Positions 27,048-35,125 of a DNA stretch of 64,000 bases are shown piece by piece. Location of the stretch: contig NZ_CVTB01000221.1 in assembly GCF_001050015.1 (NCBI RefSeq), positions 3,642 to 67,641 of the forward strand. Reading direction: 5' to 3'. Under the pieces are notes generated by a model. It worked only from the letters and a program-made list of their open reading frames with translations, searched no databases and was not told the DNA's origin. The position numbers and the translations under genes are program-made. This DNA is from Mycolicibacterium malmesburyense. Its GTDB lineage: Bacteria > Actinomycetota > Actinomycetes > Mycobacteriales > Mycobacteriaceae. The first letter of the stretch is position 1, and every line of letters begins with the position of its first letter.

Positions 27048-27851
27048 TCACGCCGTCGGCACGACACCGACCACCGCGACCGCGGTCAGCGCCCGCCGAT
27101 AGCGGTGGAATGTCTTGCGCATACCGATGACCCGCTTGCGTGCGCCCGGCCGTGTGATCAGGTTTCCCACGATCCGCAGTGCGCCGGTGAAGCCCTCGTC
27201 GGCCAACACCCGAGCCGGATTGAGCAACGCCATCTTGGCGTGGTCGACGGTCTCCACCTCGAAGCCGGCCTCGGTCAGCAGCGCAACCCATTCCGCGGTC
27301 GTCAGCGGCCGCGCGTTGACCTTGATCGCGCGCGCCATGTCGCGGCGGATCTCGTCCTTGGTGTCCTGCGGAAGGTCGTCGGGCTTCAGGCCCAGTTCGT
27401 GGATCGCGTAGCGACCGCCCGGCCGCAGCACCCGGAAGGCCTCGGCGACGATCGCGCGCTTGTCGCGGTCGCCCTGCATCGTCAGCATCGCCTCGCCGAT
27501 CACCACATCGGCGCTGCCCGATGGCAATCCGGTGTCGGCGGCGTTGGCCACCACCACCTTGCCGTCGACGGGTGCGACGACGGCGCGCACCGTCTCGCTG
27601 GTGGCCTCGGTGTCGTCGACGCCGACGTAGGAGCTCGGCCGTTGCGCGACGATGTCGGTGGCGGTGCGCCCCAGGCCCGGGCCGAGCTCGACGACGTCGG
27701 CGCCGCCGATCTTGGCGGCCGCGAGGAGCCGGCTGGTCAATTCGAGGCCGCCGGGCCGCAGCACCCGCTTGCCGAGCCGGGCCAGCAGCCAGTGGCCCGG
27801 CAGGTCGGCGTCGGACCGCTGTGCGAGCGGAAGTGATTCTCTGCCAGTCAT
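27048..27851 (-). CDS. SAM-dependent methyltransferase
   Basis: 267-aa class I methyltransferase. Motif I VVELGPGLGRTATDIV (about residue 52), motif II YVGVDDTE, GLPSGSADVVIGEAMLTM and VLRPGGRYAIHELGL follow the UbiE/MenG-like order. TAEWVALLTEAGFEVE is the usual late helix. A basic C-terminal tail (TRPGARKRVIGMRKTFHRYR) may bind membrane or nucleic acid. The ATG at 27851 overlaps the permease stop as ATGA. Being coupled to an ABC exporter suggests the two handle the same small molecule, for example a methylated product or toxic compound; this is inference. Confidence 0.87.
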   Translation of the reverse strand: MTGRESLPLAQRSDADLPGHWLLARLGKRVLRPGGLELTSRLLAAAKIGGADVVELGPGLGRTATDIVAQRPSSYVGVDDTEATSETVRAVVAPVDGKVVVANAADTGLPSGSADVVIGEAMLTMQGDRDKRAIVAEAFRVLRPGGRYAIHELGLKPDDLPQDTKDEIRRDMARAIKVNARPLTTAEWVALLTEAGFEVETVDHAKMALLNPARVLADEGFTGALRIVGNLITRPGARKRVIGMRKTFHRYRRALTAVAVVGVVPTA

Positions 27852-28627
27852 CTTCGAAGTGTCCTTCCGACGGTGGCGATCACGAAAATCGCCATGAAAA
27901 CCGAGCATGCGTAGAGCAATGCGCCGTTCTGACCCCATGGCGGCGTGAGAACGGTGTCCTGTCCGGTGGCGTATACCGCGTTGAGCAGCGGCATGAACCG
28001 CTGCAGCGCCGCCCCGCTGGGCAGATAACCGGCCGCGGTCTCGGCCACGAACGCCCACAGCAGGATCCCACCCACCGCGGCGAGCGGTGAGCGGATGAGG
28101 GCCCCGACTCCCACACCCGCCCCCGCCGCGAACAGCGCCAGCAGCGGCACCGTCCACAGGAGTCGCAGCCCGACGTCGTCGGTCAGCGACACCGGTCCGT
28201 ACACCAAGGGCGCGACGACCGGGAGGCCCGTGAGCACCACCACCAGGGTGGCTCCCGCCACGAGCGCGCCCAGGATGCCGTAGAACACCCACCTGCCGAG
28301 CAGCACGGCCCAAGCCTTCGGTATGGCGAGGCGCACGTATTCACCGGCGCCGTAACGACTCTCGGCGGCCTGACCGTCGGCGCCGGCCACCGCCACCAGC
28401 GCGACGGTGATCGTGATGACCCAGTAGGCGGCGTTCGACGTCGTGACCTGCAGCACCGAGATCTGTCCCGGGATGCGCGCGAACGACTCGGCGACCCACG
28501 CGATGCCGAACGTGATCACCACCGGAACGATCACCGCCGCCGGGGTCACGACGGTCCACAGCCGGCTACGTCCGCCGGTGCGGATGACCTCGGCGCGCGC
28601 GCTGCGCGCCACCGCGGCGGCGCTCAT
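27848..28627 (-). CDS. ABC transporter permease
   Basis: 259-aa integral membrane protein with about six hydrophobic helices: WTVVTPAAVIVPVVITFGIA, NAAYWVITITVALVAVAG, VFYGILGALVAGATLVVVLT, LLWTVPLLALFAAGAGVGVG, VGGILLWAFVAETAAGYL and ALLYACSVFMAIFVIATVG. This is the ABC-2 type layout used for export. The ATPase gene directly upstream overlaps its start by 4 nt and the methyltransferase overlaps its stop, so a two-component exporter (ATPase 28624-29316 plus this) is well supported by context. The substrate is unknown. Confidence 0.88.
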   Translation of the reverse strand: MSAAAVARSARAEVIRTGGRSRLWTVVTPAAVIVPVVITFGIAWVAESFARIPGQISVLQVTTSNAAYWVITITVALVAVAGADGQAAESRYGAGEYVRLAIPKAWAVLLGRWVFYGILGALVAGATLVVVLTGLPVVAPLVYGPVSLTDDVGLRLLWTVPLLALFAAGAGVGVGALIRSPLAAVGGILLWAFVAETAAGYLPSGAALQRFMPLLNAVYATGQDTVLTPPWGQNGALLYACSVFMAIFVIATVGRTLRR

Positions 28628-29316
28628 GCGCACTCCAGGAGGGTCGTCTCGAGCCACTCCCGGGGGTCGGCACCGGTGGGGGCCAACTGCGCGAGTTCGC
28701 CTGCCGCCTGCATCTTGCCGTAGCTGAGCACCGCGATGTGGTCAGCGGTCAAGGCCACCTCGCCGAGCAGGTGGGTGGCGACGACGACGGTGCGGCCTTG
28801 TTCGGCGAGCCGACGAAGCAGCGACCGGAACCAGACGATGCCGGGTACGTCGAGCCCGTTGAGCGGTTCATCGAACAGCAGTGTCGGCGGGTCGGCCAGC
28901 AGCGTGCCCGCGATGGCCACCCGCTGGCGAATGCCCAGCGACAGCCGGTCGATACGCTGCGACCGGTGGGCGTGCAGTTCGGTCTCGATGAGGACCTCGT
29001 CGAGTCGCGTGTCGTCGATACCGGAAAGCGCTGCAAGCCAGGATAAATGGCGTCGCACGGTGTGGCGGGGGTTCATGGCGGCCGGCCCCAGGTGGAATCC
29101 GAGCAGGCGCGGGTCCTCGCCCGGACGACGCCCACACACCGCGATCGTCCCGCGGTCGGGGCGGGTCAGTCCCGCGAGCAGCCGCAGCAGTGTCGTCTTG
29201 CCCGCGCCGTTGAGGCCGAGGAGCGCGGTGACGGAACCGGCGGGAAAGGTGACGGTGACGTCGTCGACGGCTCGGTGCGAACCGAACGACTTCGTCAATC
29301 CAACGACTTCGATCAC
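28624..29316 (-). CDS. ABC transporter ATP-binding protein
   Basis: 230-aa ATPase of the CcmA/ABC-2 type. Walker A GLNGAGKT (residues about 34-41), signature LSLGIRQRV, Walker B TLLFDEPLNGLDVPG and H-loop VVVATH. The signature has LSLGI instead of LSGGQ. The GTG at 29316 starts the first strand (IEVVGLTKSFG) and is 7 nt after the exported-protein stop; no in-frame ATG lies in the gap. It works with the permease encoded next, probably exporting the compound modified by the methyltransferase of the same operon. Confidence 0.9.
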   Translation of the reverse strand: MIEVVGLTKSFGSHRAVDDVTVTFPAGSVTALLGLNGAGKTTLLRLLAGLTRPDRGTIAVCGRRPGEDPRLLGFHLGPAAMNPRHTVRRHLSWLAALSGIDDTRLDEVLIETELHAHRSQRIDRLSLGIRQRVAIAGTLLADPPTLLFDEPLNGLDVPGIVWFRSLLRRLAEQGRTVVVATHLLGEVALTADHIAVLSYGKMQAAGELAQLAPTGADPREWLETTLLECA

Positions 29317-29323
29317 GCGCGCA

Positions 29324-29809
29324 TCATTCGAAGTTGCACGGGATGGGCAGGCCGAGGGTCTTGATGCCGTTGCACAGCGACTTGCTCGCCAACTTCCACT
29401 GACCGTCGATCCGGCGCCATTCGGCTTGTACACGCACGGTCGGTGCGCCCTGCCTGCTGGCGTTGATGATCGCGGTGTGGCGGTCACCGTCGTGGGTTTC
29501 GGGACCCGTCACCACGCTCGATCCGCGCGGCGGGCGGAAGAAGCCGATCCGGTAGACCATCTTCGGGACGACCACCGCGCGGCTGCCGCCCTCGAGTTGA
29601 GCGGCTTTGACGGCGTCCGGTGCGGGGGTGGCGACCAGCAGCCGGATCTGCTGATCGAGTTCCTCCAGCGAGGGCACCTCGGAGGTGATCGCGAACTCGT
29701 GGTCGGCGGCGGGCGGCTCCTGCTCCGGGCCGGGTTGGGCGTGCGCTGCGGGAGCGAACGAGGCGGCGGCGACAATCGTCGCCGCGAAAACGCACAGACG
29801 CTTGAGCAT
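29324..29809 (-). CDS. Exported protein, MTB12-like
   Basis: 161-aa secreted protein. Signal peptide MLKRLCVFAATIVAAASFAP followed by AAHAQPG. The mature domain starts with SLEELDQQIRLLVATPAPDA and ends DGQWKLASKSLCNGIKTLGL plus PIPCNFE. The late W-K-L and two Cys recall the low-molecular-weight antigen MTB12/NTF2-like exported proteins of mycobacteria. The ATG at 29809 has TAGGAG 8 nt upstream. It is first in a six-gene run that includes an ABC exporter; an IdeR-box-like palindrome sits about 57 nt upstream. It may be the extracytoplasmic partner of that transporter. Confidence 0.82.
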   Translation of the reverse strand: MLKRLCVFAATIVAAASFAPAAHAQPGPEQEPPAADHEFAITSEVPSLEELDQQIRLLVATPAPDAVKAAQLEGGSRAVVVPKMVYRIGFFRPPRGSSVVTGPETHDGDRHTAIINASRQGAPTVRVQAEWRRIDGQWKLASKSLCNGIKTLGLPIPCNFE

Positions 29810-29865
29810 CAACCGCACTCCTATTTAGAGGAAATCTTTCCGGGTAATGTAGACGTCAATAAAAG

Positions 29866-29884
29866 CTGAGGCAAGCCTTACCTG
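29866..29884. promoter_or_regulatory. IdeR (iron) box-like palindrome
   Basis: On the minus strand AGGTAAGGCTTGCCT matches the core AGGTTAGSCTAACCT of the IdeR consensus at 12 of 15 positions. It lies about 57 nt upstream of the exported-protein start, where IdeR-repressed promoters carry their box. Iron control of the 29809-to-25996 operon is therefore suggested but not proven. Confidence 0.45.
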
Positions 29885-29896
29885 CCCAACTGTGCG

Positions 29897-29936
29897 CGAG
29901 CGCACGGTTATGCGCGCGACGAGCGCACGGTTATGC
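29897..29936. repeat. Two 17-bp direct repeats, 23-nt period
   Basis: CGAGCGCACGGTTATGC occurs at 29897-29913 and 29920-29936 without mismatch. The period is near two helical turns, so it could be a protein-binding site, or a small repeat expansion. Confidence 0.7.
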
Positions 29937-30087
29937 ACCCCTCCACCAGGTGTTTTGCGTACAGAAGCTCGGCGGTGGTGCCCCTACTCCCCCTAACGCC
30001 GCCGCGGCGCCATCCCGCATCAGCGGGCAGGAGGTCGCGGTCTGTGCCCCGTTCCGGCCGGCCCGGCGCCGCAGCATCGTCTACGCC

Positions 30088-30387
30088 ATGACGATCACAC
30101 GACTTCTGGCAACGGCGGCCGCGACGGTCCTGGCCGTCGGGCTGGCCGCGGCGGCCGGCGCCGCTCCGGTCAGCGACGACTTCTGGGAGTGCGCGGCCGA
30201 CCATCAGGACACCGGCGGCCTAGGCGTCTGCTGCGTGTTCTACGGCGGCGACTACGACGAGAGAACCGGCGAGTGCTGGATAGACCACGAGGCGAAGCCA
30301 GAGGAGGCCGACGCCGGCCCCGGTGTTCCGTCGAAGCACCCGGTGCTGACGCGGGTGGACCGCCTGCCCACCTACGTCATGGACTAG
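30088..30387 (+). CDS. Small cysteine-containing exported protein
   Basis: 99-aa protein. The signal peptide is MTITRLLATAAATVLAVGLA then AAAGAAPVS. The mature 70 residues include four cysteines in FWECAADH, GVCCVFYGG and GECWIDHE, spaced as for two disulfides, and an acidic tail. No family recognised; small exported proteins with this WECxxDH...CCxxxGG...C pattern appear in mycobacteria. The ATG at 30088 directly begins the signal peptide. It converges with nrdE across a strong hairpin. Confidence 0.75.
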   Translation: MTITRLLATAAATVLAVGLAAAAGAAPVSDDFWECAADHQDTGGLGVCCVFYGGDYDERTGECWIDHEAKPEEADAGPGVPSKHPVLTRVDRLPTYVMD

Positions 30388-30394
30388 CGGCGTG

Positions 30395-30425
30395 CGCCGA
30401 GTGTCGGATGACCCGACACTCGGCG
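30395..30425. terminator. Bidirectional terminator-like hairpin
   Basis: CGCCGAGTGTCGG (30395-30407) pairs perfectly with CCGACACTCGGCG (30413-30425) over a 5-nt loop, exactly between the convergent exported-protein and nrdE genes. Confidence 0.75.
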
Positions 30426-30433
30426 TTGCGGTC

Positions 30434-32602
30434 CTACAGCATGCAGGACACGCAACCCTCGACTTCGGTTCCCTCCAAAGCCATTTGGCGCAGCCGGATG
30501 TAGTACAGCGTCTTGATGCCCTTGCGCCAGGCGTAGATCTGCGCCTTGTTCACATCACGCGTGGTGGCCGTGTCCTTGAAGAACAACGTCAGGCTCAGGC
30601 CCTGGTCCACGTGCTGGGTGGCCGCGGCGTAGGTGTCAATGACCTTCTCGTAGCCGATCTCGTAGGCGTCCTGGAAGTACTCCAGGTTGTCGTTGGTCAT
30701 GTAGGGCGCCGGGTAATAGACGCGCCCGATCTTGCCTTCCTTGCGGATCTCGATCTTGCTGGCGATCGGGTGGATCGAGCTGGTCGAGTGGTTGATGTAG
30801 CTGATCGACCCCGTCGGCGGAACCGCCTGCAGGTTCTGGTTGTAGATGCCGTGCTGCTGCACCGACTCCTTCAGCCGCTTCCAGTCCTCTTGATTGGGGA
30901 TCCGGATGTCGGCATCGGCGAAGAGCTGACGGACCTTGTCGGTCTTGGGCTCCCACACCTGCTCGGTGTACTTGTCGAAGAACTCGCCGGTGGCGTACTT
31001 CGACTTCTCGAAGCCCTTGAACGCGGTACCCCGTTCGATCGCAATGCGATTCGACGCCCGCAGCGCGTGGTAGAGCACCGTGTAGAAGTAGATGTTGGTG
31101 AAGTCGACGCCCTCTTCGGACCCGTAGAAGATCCGCTCACGCGCCAGGTACCCGTGCAGGTTCATCTGCCCGAGCCCGATCGCGTGAGAATCGTTGTTGC
31201 CCTGCTCGATCGACGGCACCGAGGTGATCGACGTCTGGTCACTCACCGCGGTGAGCGCCCGGATGGCCACCTCGATGGACTGCGCGAAGTCGGGTGAATC
31301 CATCGCCTTGGCGATGTTCAACGACCCGAGGTTGCACGAGATGTCCTTGCCGATCTTCTTGTAGGACAGGTCGTCGTTGAACTCCGACGGGGTCGAGACC
31401 TGCAGGATCTCCGAGCACAGGTTCGAGTGCGTGATCTTGCCGTCGATCGGGTTCGACCGGTTCACCGTGTCCTCGAACATGATGTACGGGTAGCCCGACT
31501 CGAACTGCAGCTCGGCCAGCGTCTGGAAGAACTCGCGCGCCTTGATCTTCGTCTTGCGGATCCGGCTGTCGTCGACCATCTCGTAGTACTTCTCGGTCAC
31601 CGAGATGTCGGCGAACGGCAGGCCGTAGACGCGCTCGACGTCGTAGGGCGAGAACAGGTACATGTCCTCGTTCTTCTTGGCCAGCTCGAAGGTGATGTCC
31701 GGGATCACCACGCCGAGGCTCAACGTCTTGATCCGGATCTTCTCGTCGGCGTTCTCCCGCTTGGTGTCGAGGAACCGGTAGATGTCGGGGTGGTGGGCGT
31801 GCAGGTACACCGCACCCGCACCCTGACGGGCGCCGAGCTGGTTGGCGTAGGAGAACGAGTCCTCGAGCAGCTTCATGATGGGGATGACGCCCGAGCTCTG
31901 GTTCTCGATGTTCTTGATCGGCGCACCGTGCTCGCGAATGTTGCTCAGCAGCAACGCGACTCCGCCGCCGCGCTTGGACAACTGCAGCGCCGAGTTGATG
32001 GAGCGCCCGATCGACTCCATGTTGTCCTCGATGCGCAGCAGGAAGCACGACACCGGCTCGCCGCGCTGCTTCTTGCCCGAGTTCAGGAACGTCGGCGTGG
32101 CCGGCTGGAACCGGCCGTCGATGATCTCGTCGACCAGCTTCTCGGCCAGCGTGGTGTCACCGGACGCCAGGGTGAGCGCCACCATCACCACGCGGTCCTC
32201 GAACCGCTCCAGGTAGCGCTTCCCGTCGAAGGTCTTCAGCGTGTAGGAGGTGTAGTACTTGAACGCGCCGAGGAACGTCGGGAACCGGAACTTCTTGGCG
32301 TACGCGCGATCCAGCAGCGTCTTGACGAAGTTGCGCGAGTACTGGTCGAGCACCTCGCGCTCGTAGTACTCCTTCTGGATCAGGTAGTCGAGTTTCTCGT
32401 CCTGATTGTGGAAGAAGACCGTGTTCTGGTTGACGTGCTGCAGGAAGAACTCGCGCGCGGCCAGCCGGTCCATGTCGAACTGAATCTTGCCGTCGGCGTC
32501 GTACAGATTCAGCATCGCGTTGAGCGCGTGGTAATCCGTCTCCCCCGGCAACGTGGCCGGCGCGGACGTTACAGGCTCTGCAGCTGTGACGGTTGGTGGC
32601 AC
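30434..32602 (-). CDS. nrdE: Class Ib ribonucleotide reductase alpha subunit NrdE
   Basis: Catalytic subunit reducing ribonucleoside diphosphates to deoxy forms with electrons from NrdH. 722 aa. Active-site landmarks: [16 protein letters not shown] (first redox Cys), [27 protein letters not shown] (thiyl-radical Cys region), [12 protein letters not shown] and the C-terminal EGCVSCML, which receives electrons from NrdH. It lacks the long N-terminal ATP cone of class Ia enzymes. The GTG at 32602 fits the mycobacterial protein start (VPPTV) and has GGAAGGA 7 nt upstream; a longer open frame to 32701 is not used. It overlaps nrdI by 34 nt. Confidence 0.97.
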   Translation of the reverse strand: MPPTVTAAEPVTSAPATLPGETDYHALNAMLNLYDADGKIQFDMDRLAAREFFLQHVNQNTVFFHNQDEKLDYLIQKEYYEREVLDQYSRNFVKTLLDRAYAKKFRFPTFLGAFKYYTSYTLKTFDGKRYLERFEDRVVMVALTLASGDTTLAEKLVDEIIDGRFQPATPTFLNSGKKQRGEPVSCFLLRIEDNMESIGRSINSALQLSKRGGGVALLLSNIREHGAPIKNIENQSSGVIPIMKLLEDSFSYANQLGARQGAGAVYLHAHHPDIYRFLDTKRENADEKIRIKTLSLGVVIPDITFELAKKNEDMYLFSPYDVERVYGLPFADISVTEKYYEMVDDSRIRKTKIKAREFFQTLAELQFESGYPYIMFEDTVNRSNPIDGKITHSNLCSEILQVSTPSEFNDDLSYKKIGKDISCNLGSLNIAKAMDSPDFAQSIEVAIRALTAVSDQTSITSVPSIEQGNNDSHAIGLGQMNLHGYLARERIFYGSEEGVDFTNIYFYTVLYHALRASNRIAIERGTAFKGFEKSKYATGEFFDKYTEQVWEPKTDKVRQLFADADIRIPNQEDWKRLKESVQQHGIYNQNLQAVPPTGSISYINHSTSSIHPIASKIEIRKEGKIGRVYYPAPYMTNDNLEYFQDAYEIGYEKVIDTYAAATQHVDQGLSLTLFFKDTATTRDVNKAQIYAWRKGIKTLYYIRLRQMALEGTEVEGCVSCML

Positions 32603-33012
32603 GTCTGGTCCTTCCAAAACTCTTCCAAACCCGATCGGACGGCGGCGACGTCGTCGGGTGTTCCCATCAGTTCGAAGCGATACAGGTACGGCACGCCGCA
32701 CTTGCGGGATACGACATTGCCCGCGTAGGCGAACTCGGCGCCGAAGTTGTTGTTGCCCGCGGCGATGACGCCGCGGATCAACGACCGGTTGTGTTCATTG
32801 TTGAGGAACGCGATGACCTGCTTGGGCACATAGCCACCGTCGTTGATGTCCGGTGTGGCCCGCCCACCGCCATAGGTGGGCAGCACCAGCACGTAGGGCT
32901 CGTCGACCTCGATTCGCCCGTGCAGCGGAATCCGGATCGCGGGCAGGCCCAGCTTCTGCACGAAGCGATGGGTGTTCTCCGAAACGCTGGAGAAGTAGAC
33001 GAGGTTGCTCAC
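32569..33012 (-). CDS. nrdI: NrdI flavodoxin-like protein
   Basis: 147-aa FMN protein that supplies oxidant to assemble the dimanganese-tyrosyl cofactor of NrdF. Landmarks: [20 protein letters not shown] (FMN phosphate loop), [11 protein letters not shown] and [20 protein letters not shown]. The GTG at 33012 has AAAGGGGGA 4-5 nt upstream. Its 3' end overlaps nrdE by 34 nt, so it extends slightly past the usual stop near the nrdE start. Order nrdH-nrdI-nrdE is standard for class Ib operons. Confidence 0.96.
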   Translation of the reverse strand: MSNLVYFSSVSENTHRFVQKLGLPAIRIPLHGRIEVDEPYVLVLPTYGGGRATPDINDGGYVPKQVIAFLNNEHNRSLIRGVIAAGNNNFGAEFAYAGNVVSRKCGVPYLYRFELMGTPDDVAAVRSGLEEFWKDQTCHQPSQLQSL

Positions 33013-33041
33013 GCGTCCCCCTTTCTGCCCGTCGAATACCC

Positions 33042-33290
33042 CTAAGCCGTCGCCGCGACCGCTCCGAGCGTCTTGATGCGGTCGGGACGGAAGCCCGACC
33101 AGTGCTCGTTGCCGACCACGACGACCGGGGCCTGCAGGTAACCCAGCGCCATCACGTAGTCGCGGGCTTCGCTGTCGAGGCTGATGTCGACGGTCTCGTA
33201 GGCGAGGCCCTGCTTGTCCAACGCCTTGTAGGTGGCGTTGCACTGCACGCATGCGGGCTTCGTGTACACGGTGATCGAGTGTTGCGTCAT
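33042..33290 (-). CDS. nrdH: NrdH redoxin
   Basis: 82-aa glutaredoxin-like protein that passes electrons from thioredoxin reductase to NrdE. The redox motif is CVQC ([17 protein letters not shown]), and the NrdH-specific WSGFRPD motif lies near the C-terminus, with the cis-Pro in APVVVVG. First gene of nrdHIE; 29 nt before nrdI. GGAG precedes the ATG at 33290 by about 14 nt. The NrdR-box-like palindrome is 212 nt upstream, so the mRNA leader is long. Confidence 0.96.
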   Translation of the reverse strand: MTQHSITVYTKPACVQCNATYKALDKQGLAYETVDISLDSEARDYVMALGYLQAPVVVVGNEHWSGFRPDRIKTLGAVAATA

Positions 33291-33501
33291 CTGCGGTACG
33301 GCTCCTCTGCGACGGGGACTGGCAACTGGTCGGATACTTCTTCTCGCCGAGATTCATCGAATATCAGCAGCCCGGAGGCCCGGTGAATTCCTGCCGTCCG
33401 GGGCCACCGCCGGTGCGTCTGAGAGACCCAGACAACCGGGTTCGGGGGCTCCGGCCGACCCTCGGGAGGCTTGGAAATCTTGGGGCCTGTCGGTGTCCGA
33501 A

Positions 33502-33517
33502 ACACTACACCTAGTGT
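33502..33517. promoter_or_regulatory. NrdR box upstream of nrdHIE
   Basis: ACACTACACCTAGTGT has perfect 6-bp arms ACACTA/TAGTGT and fits the NrdR consensus ACACWATATATWGTGT well. NrdR represses ribonucleotide reductase genes when dATP is high. NrdR boxes usually come in pairs; I did not find a second good copy at the usual spacing. Confidence 0.65.
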
Positions 33518-33700
33518 CCGACATTGCGAAGGAATACCAGATGTTCTGAATAACAATCCTGGAATTCCCAGGTCGTAAGCTCTTCCCAGGATGTCCCATC
33601 GGCGTGTCGCACGTCACACTCGGGGCGTGTCGCCTGACGTGCACCAGATATAGCACCGCGGCCCCGACAACAGAGCCGCACACCGGGAGCGGACAGCAAA

Positions 33701-33732
33701 GCCGTCGGTCGGTCCATTCGACCACCGACGGC
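33701..33732 (-). terminator. Terminator-like hairpin after the FMN-reductase gene
   Basis: GCCGTCGGT (33701-33709) and ACCGACGGC (33724-33732) form a perfect 9-bp stem, extended inside by GGT/ACC. On the minus strand the stem is followed by TTTGCT. It begins 19 nt beyond the stop of the 34338-to-33751 gene. Confidence 0.6.
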
Positions 33733-33750
33733 CAGCTAGCGCTGACGCCC

Positions 33751-34338
33751 TCAGCCGATCTCGGCAACCAACTTGCCGATGACATCGCGAAGGCTCGCGG
33801 TCACCTCGGCGTTCTCCCGCGGGTGCTTGCCGTCGAAAGCCGTGCTCGGCACCGACAGCTTGAGGTCCTCGATGATGCGCGGCCCCGCGATGCCGAAGCT
33901 CTTGCGCGTTTCGTCATGCGCCCACTGGCCGCCGTAGCGTCCGAGCGCGGCACCGACGACCGCGAGCGGCTTGTCCTTGAGCGCACTGCTTCCGAACGGG
34001 CGCGACAACCAGTCGATCGCGTTCTTGAGCACGCCCGGGATGCTGCCGTTGTACTCGGGGGTGACCACCAGGGCGGCGTCCGCATCGGCCGCGACCCGGC
34101 GCAGCGCGGCGACGGGTTCGGCCACACCTCCATGTTCGGGGTCGTTGTCGATGTCCTCGTTGTAGAACGGCAGCTCGCCCAGCCGATCGAAGAACTCCAG
34201 GTGAACGCCCTCCGGAGCGGTTTCCTGCGCGAGTTCGACGAGCTGCCGGTTGATCGACGCCGCCCGCAGGCTGCCCAGTAGCACCAGCACGTTGGCCTTC
34301 GAGGTGGCCTTCGAGGTGGCCTTCGAGATGTCCGACAT
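33751..34338 (-). CDS. NADPH-dependent FMN reductase
   Basis: 195-aa flavodoxin-like reductase at the Rv3054c position. VLVLLGSLRAASINRQLVEL holds the FMN-phosphate loop (GSLRxxSxNR), and VVTPEYNGSIPGVLKNAIDW is the second flavin-binding motif of the family. Such enzymes reduce quinones or azo and nitro compounds with NAD(P)H. The N-terminus carries a repeated KATSKATSKA encoded by three 12-nt repeats, an unstructured lead of 15 residues. The ATG at 34338 is divergent from the TetR gene at 34425, which likely represses it. Confidence 0.9.
   Translation of the reverse strand: MSDISKATSKATSKANVLVLLGSLRAASINRQLVELAQETAPEGVHLEFFDRLGELPFYNEDIDNDPEHGGVAEPVAALRRVAADADAALVVTPEYNGSIPGVLKNAIDWLSRPFGSSALKDKPLAVVGAALGRYGGQWAHDETRKSFGIAGPRIIEDLKLSVPSTAFDGKHPRENAEVTASLRDVIGKLVAEIG
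34294..34329. repeat. Three in-frame 12-nt repeats in the FMN-reductase gene
   Basis: GGCCTTCGAGGT at 34294 and 34306 and GGCCTTCGAGAT at 34318 encode SKAT units in the N-terminal tail. Tandem 12-nt units can slip without breaking the frame. Confidence 0.85.
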
Positions 34339-34381
34339 TCCTCTTCCCTTCGACGTCGGTGAGATCCTCGCACAGATCAAC

Positions 34382-34395
34382 CGGACTACGGTCCG
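34382..34395. promoter_or_regulatory. Candidate TetR operator between FMN reductase and TetR genes
   Basis: CGGAC and GTCCG form an inverted repeat around TACG in the 86-nt divergent gap, 29 nt before the TetR start. The arm length is short, so this is a candidate only. Confidence 0.4.
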
Positions 34396-34424
34396 AATAA
34401 TTCCGCCTGAACTAAACTGCTGAC

Positions 34425-35033
34425 ATGACCGCCCCTCGTCCCGTCAACGAGTTGTCGGTCACGAGCGAAACTCCTCACGAACGCGGTGATGCCGCCCGCA
34501 ACCGCACCCTCCTTCTCGACGCCGCGCGCCGCCTGATCGGCGAGCGCGGCGCCGACGCGGTCAGCACCGATGACATCGCCACCGCGGCCGGGGTCGGCAA
34601 GGGCACGTTGTTCCGCCGGTTCGGCAGCCGCGCGGGGCTGATGCTCGTTCTGCTCGACGAGGACGAGAGAGCACACCAGGAAGCGTTCCTGTTCGGCCCG
34701 CCGCCTCTGGGTCCCGGCGCTTCGCCTCTCGAACGGCTGCTGGCCTACGGTCGGGACCGATTGGCGTTCGTGCACAAGCACCACGCGCTGCTGTCCGACG
34801 CCAACCGCGACCCGCAGACGCGGTTCAACGCCCCCGCCCGACTGCACCACCGGCATGTCCGGGTGCTGTTGGAGTCCGCGGGCACGACCGGTGACCTCGA
34901 TGCGCAGGCCACCGCTCTGCTCGCGTTGCTCGACGCGGACTACGTGCACCATCAGCTCACCGAGCAGGGGGCGACGTTGGAATCGCTCGGAGATGCGTGG
35001 GAGTCGGTGGCGCTCAAGCTGTGCGGGCGATGA
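34425..35033 (+). CDS. TetR-family transcriptional regulator
   Basis: 202-aa regulator at the Rv3055 position. HTH: LLLDAARRLIGERGADAVST then DDIATAAGVGKGTLFRRFGS (residues about 28-70), with FRRFGS in place of the usual YYHFxS. The ligand domain is helical, with several His residues (FVHKHHALL, RLHHRHVRVLLES). Divergent from the FMN reductase, the likely target. Its stop codon is the first base group of the 32-bp tandem repeats that run to dinP, so read-through into dinP is possible. Confidence 0.9.
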   Translation: MTAPRPVNELSVTSETPHERGDAARNRTLLLDAARRLIGERGADAVSTDDIATAAGVGKGTLFRRFGSRAGLMLVLLDEDERAHQEAFLFGPPPLGPGASPLERLLAYGRDRLAFVHKHHALLSDANRDPQTRFNAPARLHHRHVRVLLESAGTTGDLDAQATALLALLDADYVHHQLTEQGATLESLGDAWESVALKLCGR

Positions 35034-35124
35034 GCGCTTGCGCGAAGAGCAGACAGCCCCGATGAGCGCTTGCGCGAAGAGCAGACAGCCCCGATGAGCG
35101 CTTGCGCGAAGAGCAGACAGCCCC
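35029..35124. repeat. Three perfect 32-bp tandem repeats bridging TetR stop and dinP start (MIRU-like)
   Basis: The unit GATGAGCGCTTGCGCGAAGA plus GCAGACAGCCCC occurs at 35029-35060, 35061-35092 and 35093-35124 without mismatch, and the first bases of a fourth (GATGA) carry the dinP ATG. The first copy contains the TetR stop TGA. Mycobacterial MIRUs are known to overlap the stop and start codons of flanking genes in this manner, though they are longer. Confidence 0.95.
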
Positions 35125-35125
35125 G

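Larger units (their letters stand above)
29810..30087. other. Divergent regulatory region of about 280 bases
   Basis: No coding frame is supported. It contains the leader and IdeR-like site of the 29809 operon, two 17-bp direct repeats (29897-29936) and the upstream region of the small Cys-rich exported protein gene at 30088. A TTGACG element on the minus strand lies just downstream of the IdeR-like site. Confidence 0.55.
33291..33750. other. 460-base intergenic region: nrdH promoter/leader and a terminator
   Basis: No supported gene. From the nrdH side: a leader of about 210 nt on the minus strand with small self-complementary stretches (for example GTCTG...CAGAC near 33417), the NrdR-box-like site at 33502-33517, then sequence with no recognised feature up to the hairpin at 33701-33732, which lies just past the FMN-reductase stop. 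Confidence 0.6.

Noticed and set aside
33291..33500. Possible cobalamin riboswitch in the nrdH leader
   Set aside because: No B12-box or conserved core could be seen; class Ib operons are not usually under B12 control.
35029..35124. Possible CRISPR array from the three 32-bp repeats
   Set aside because: The copies are directly adjacent without spacers and no cas genes are present.
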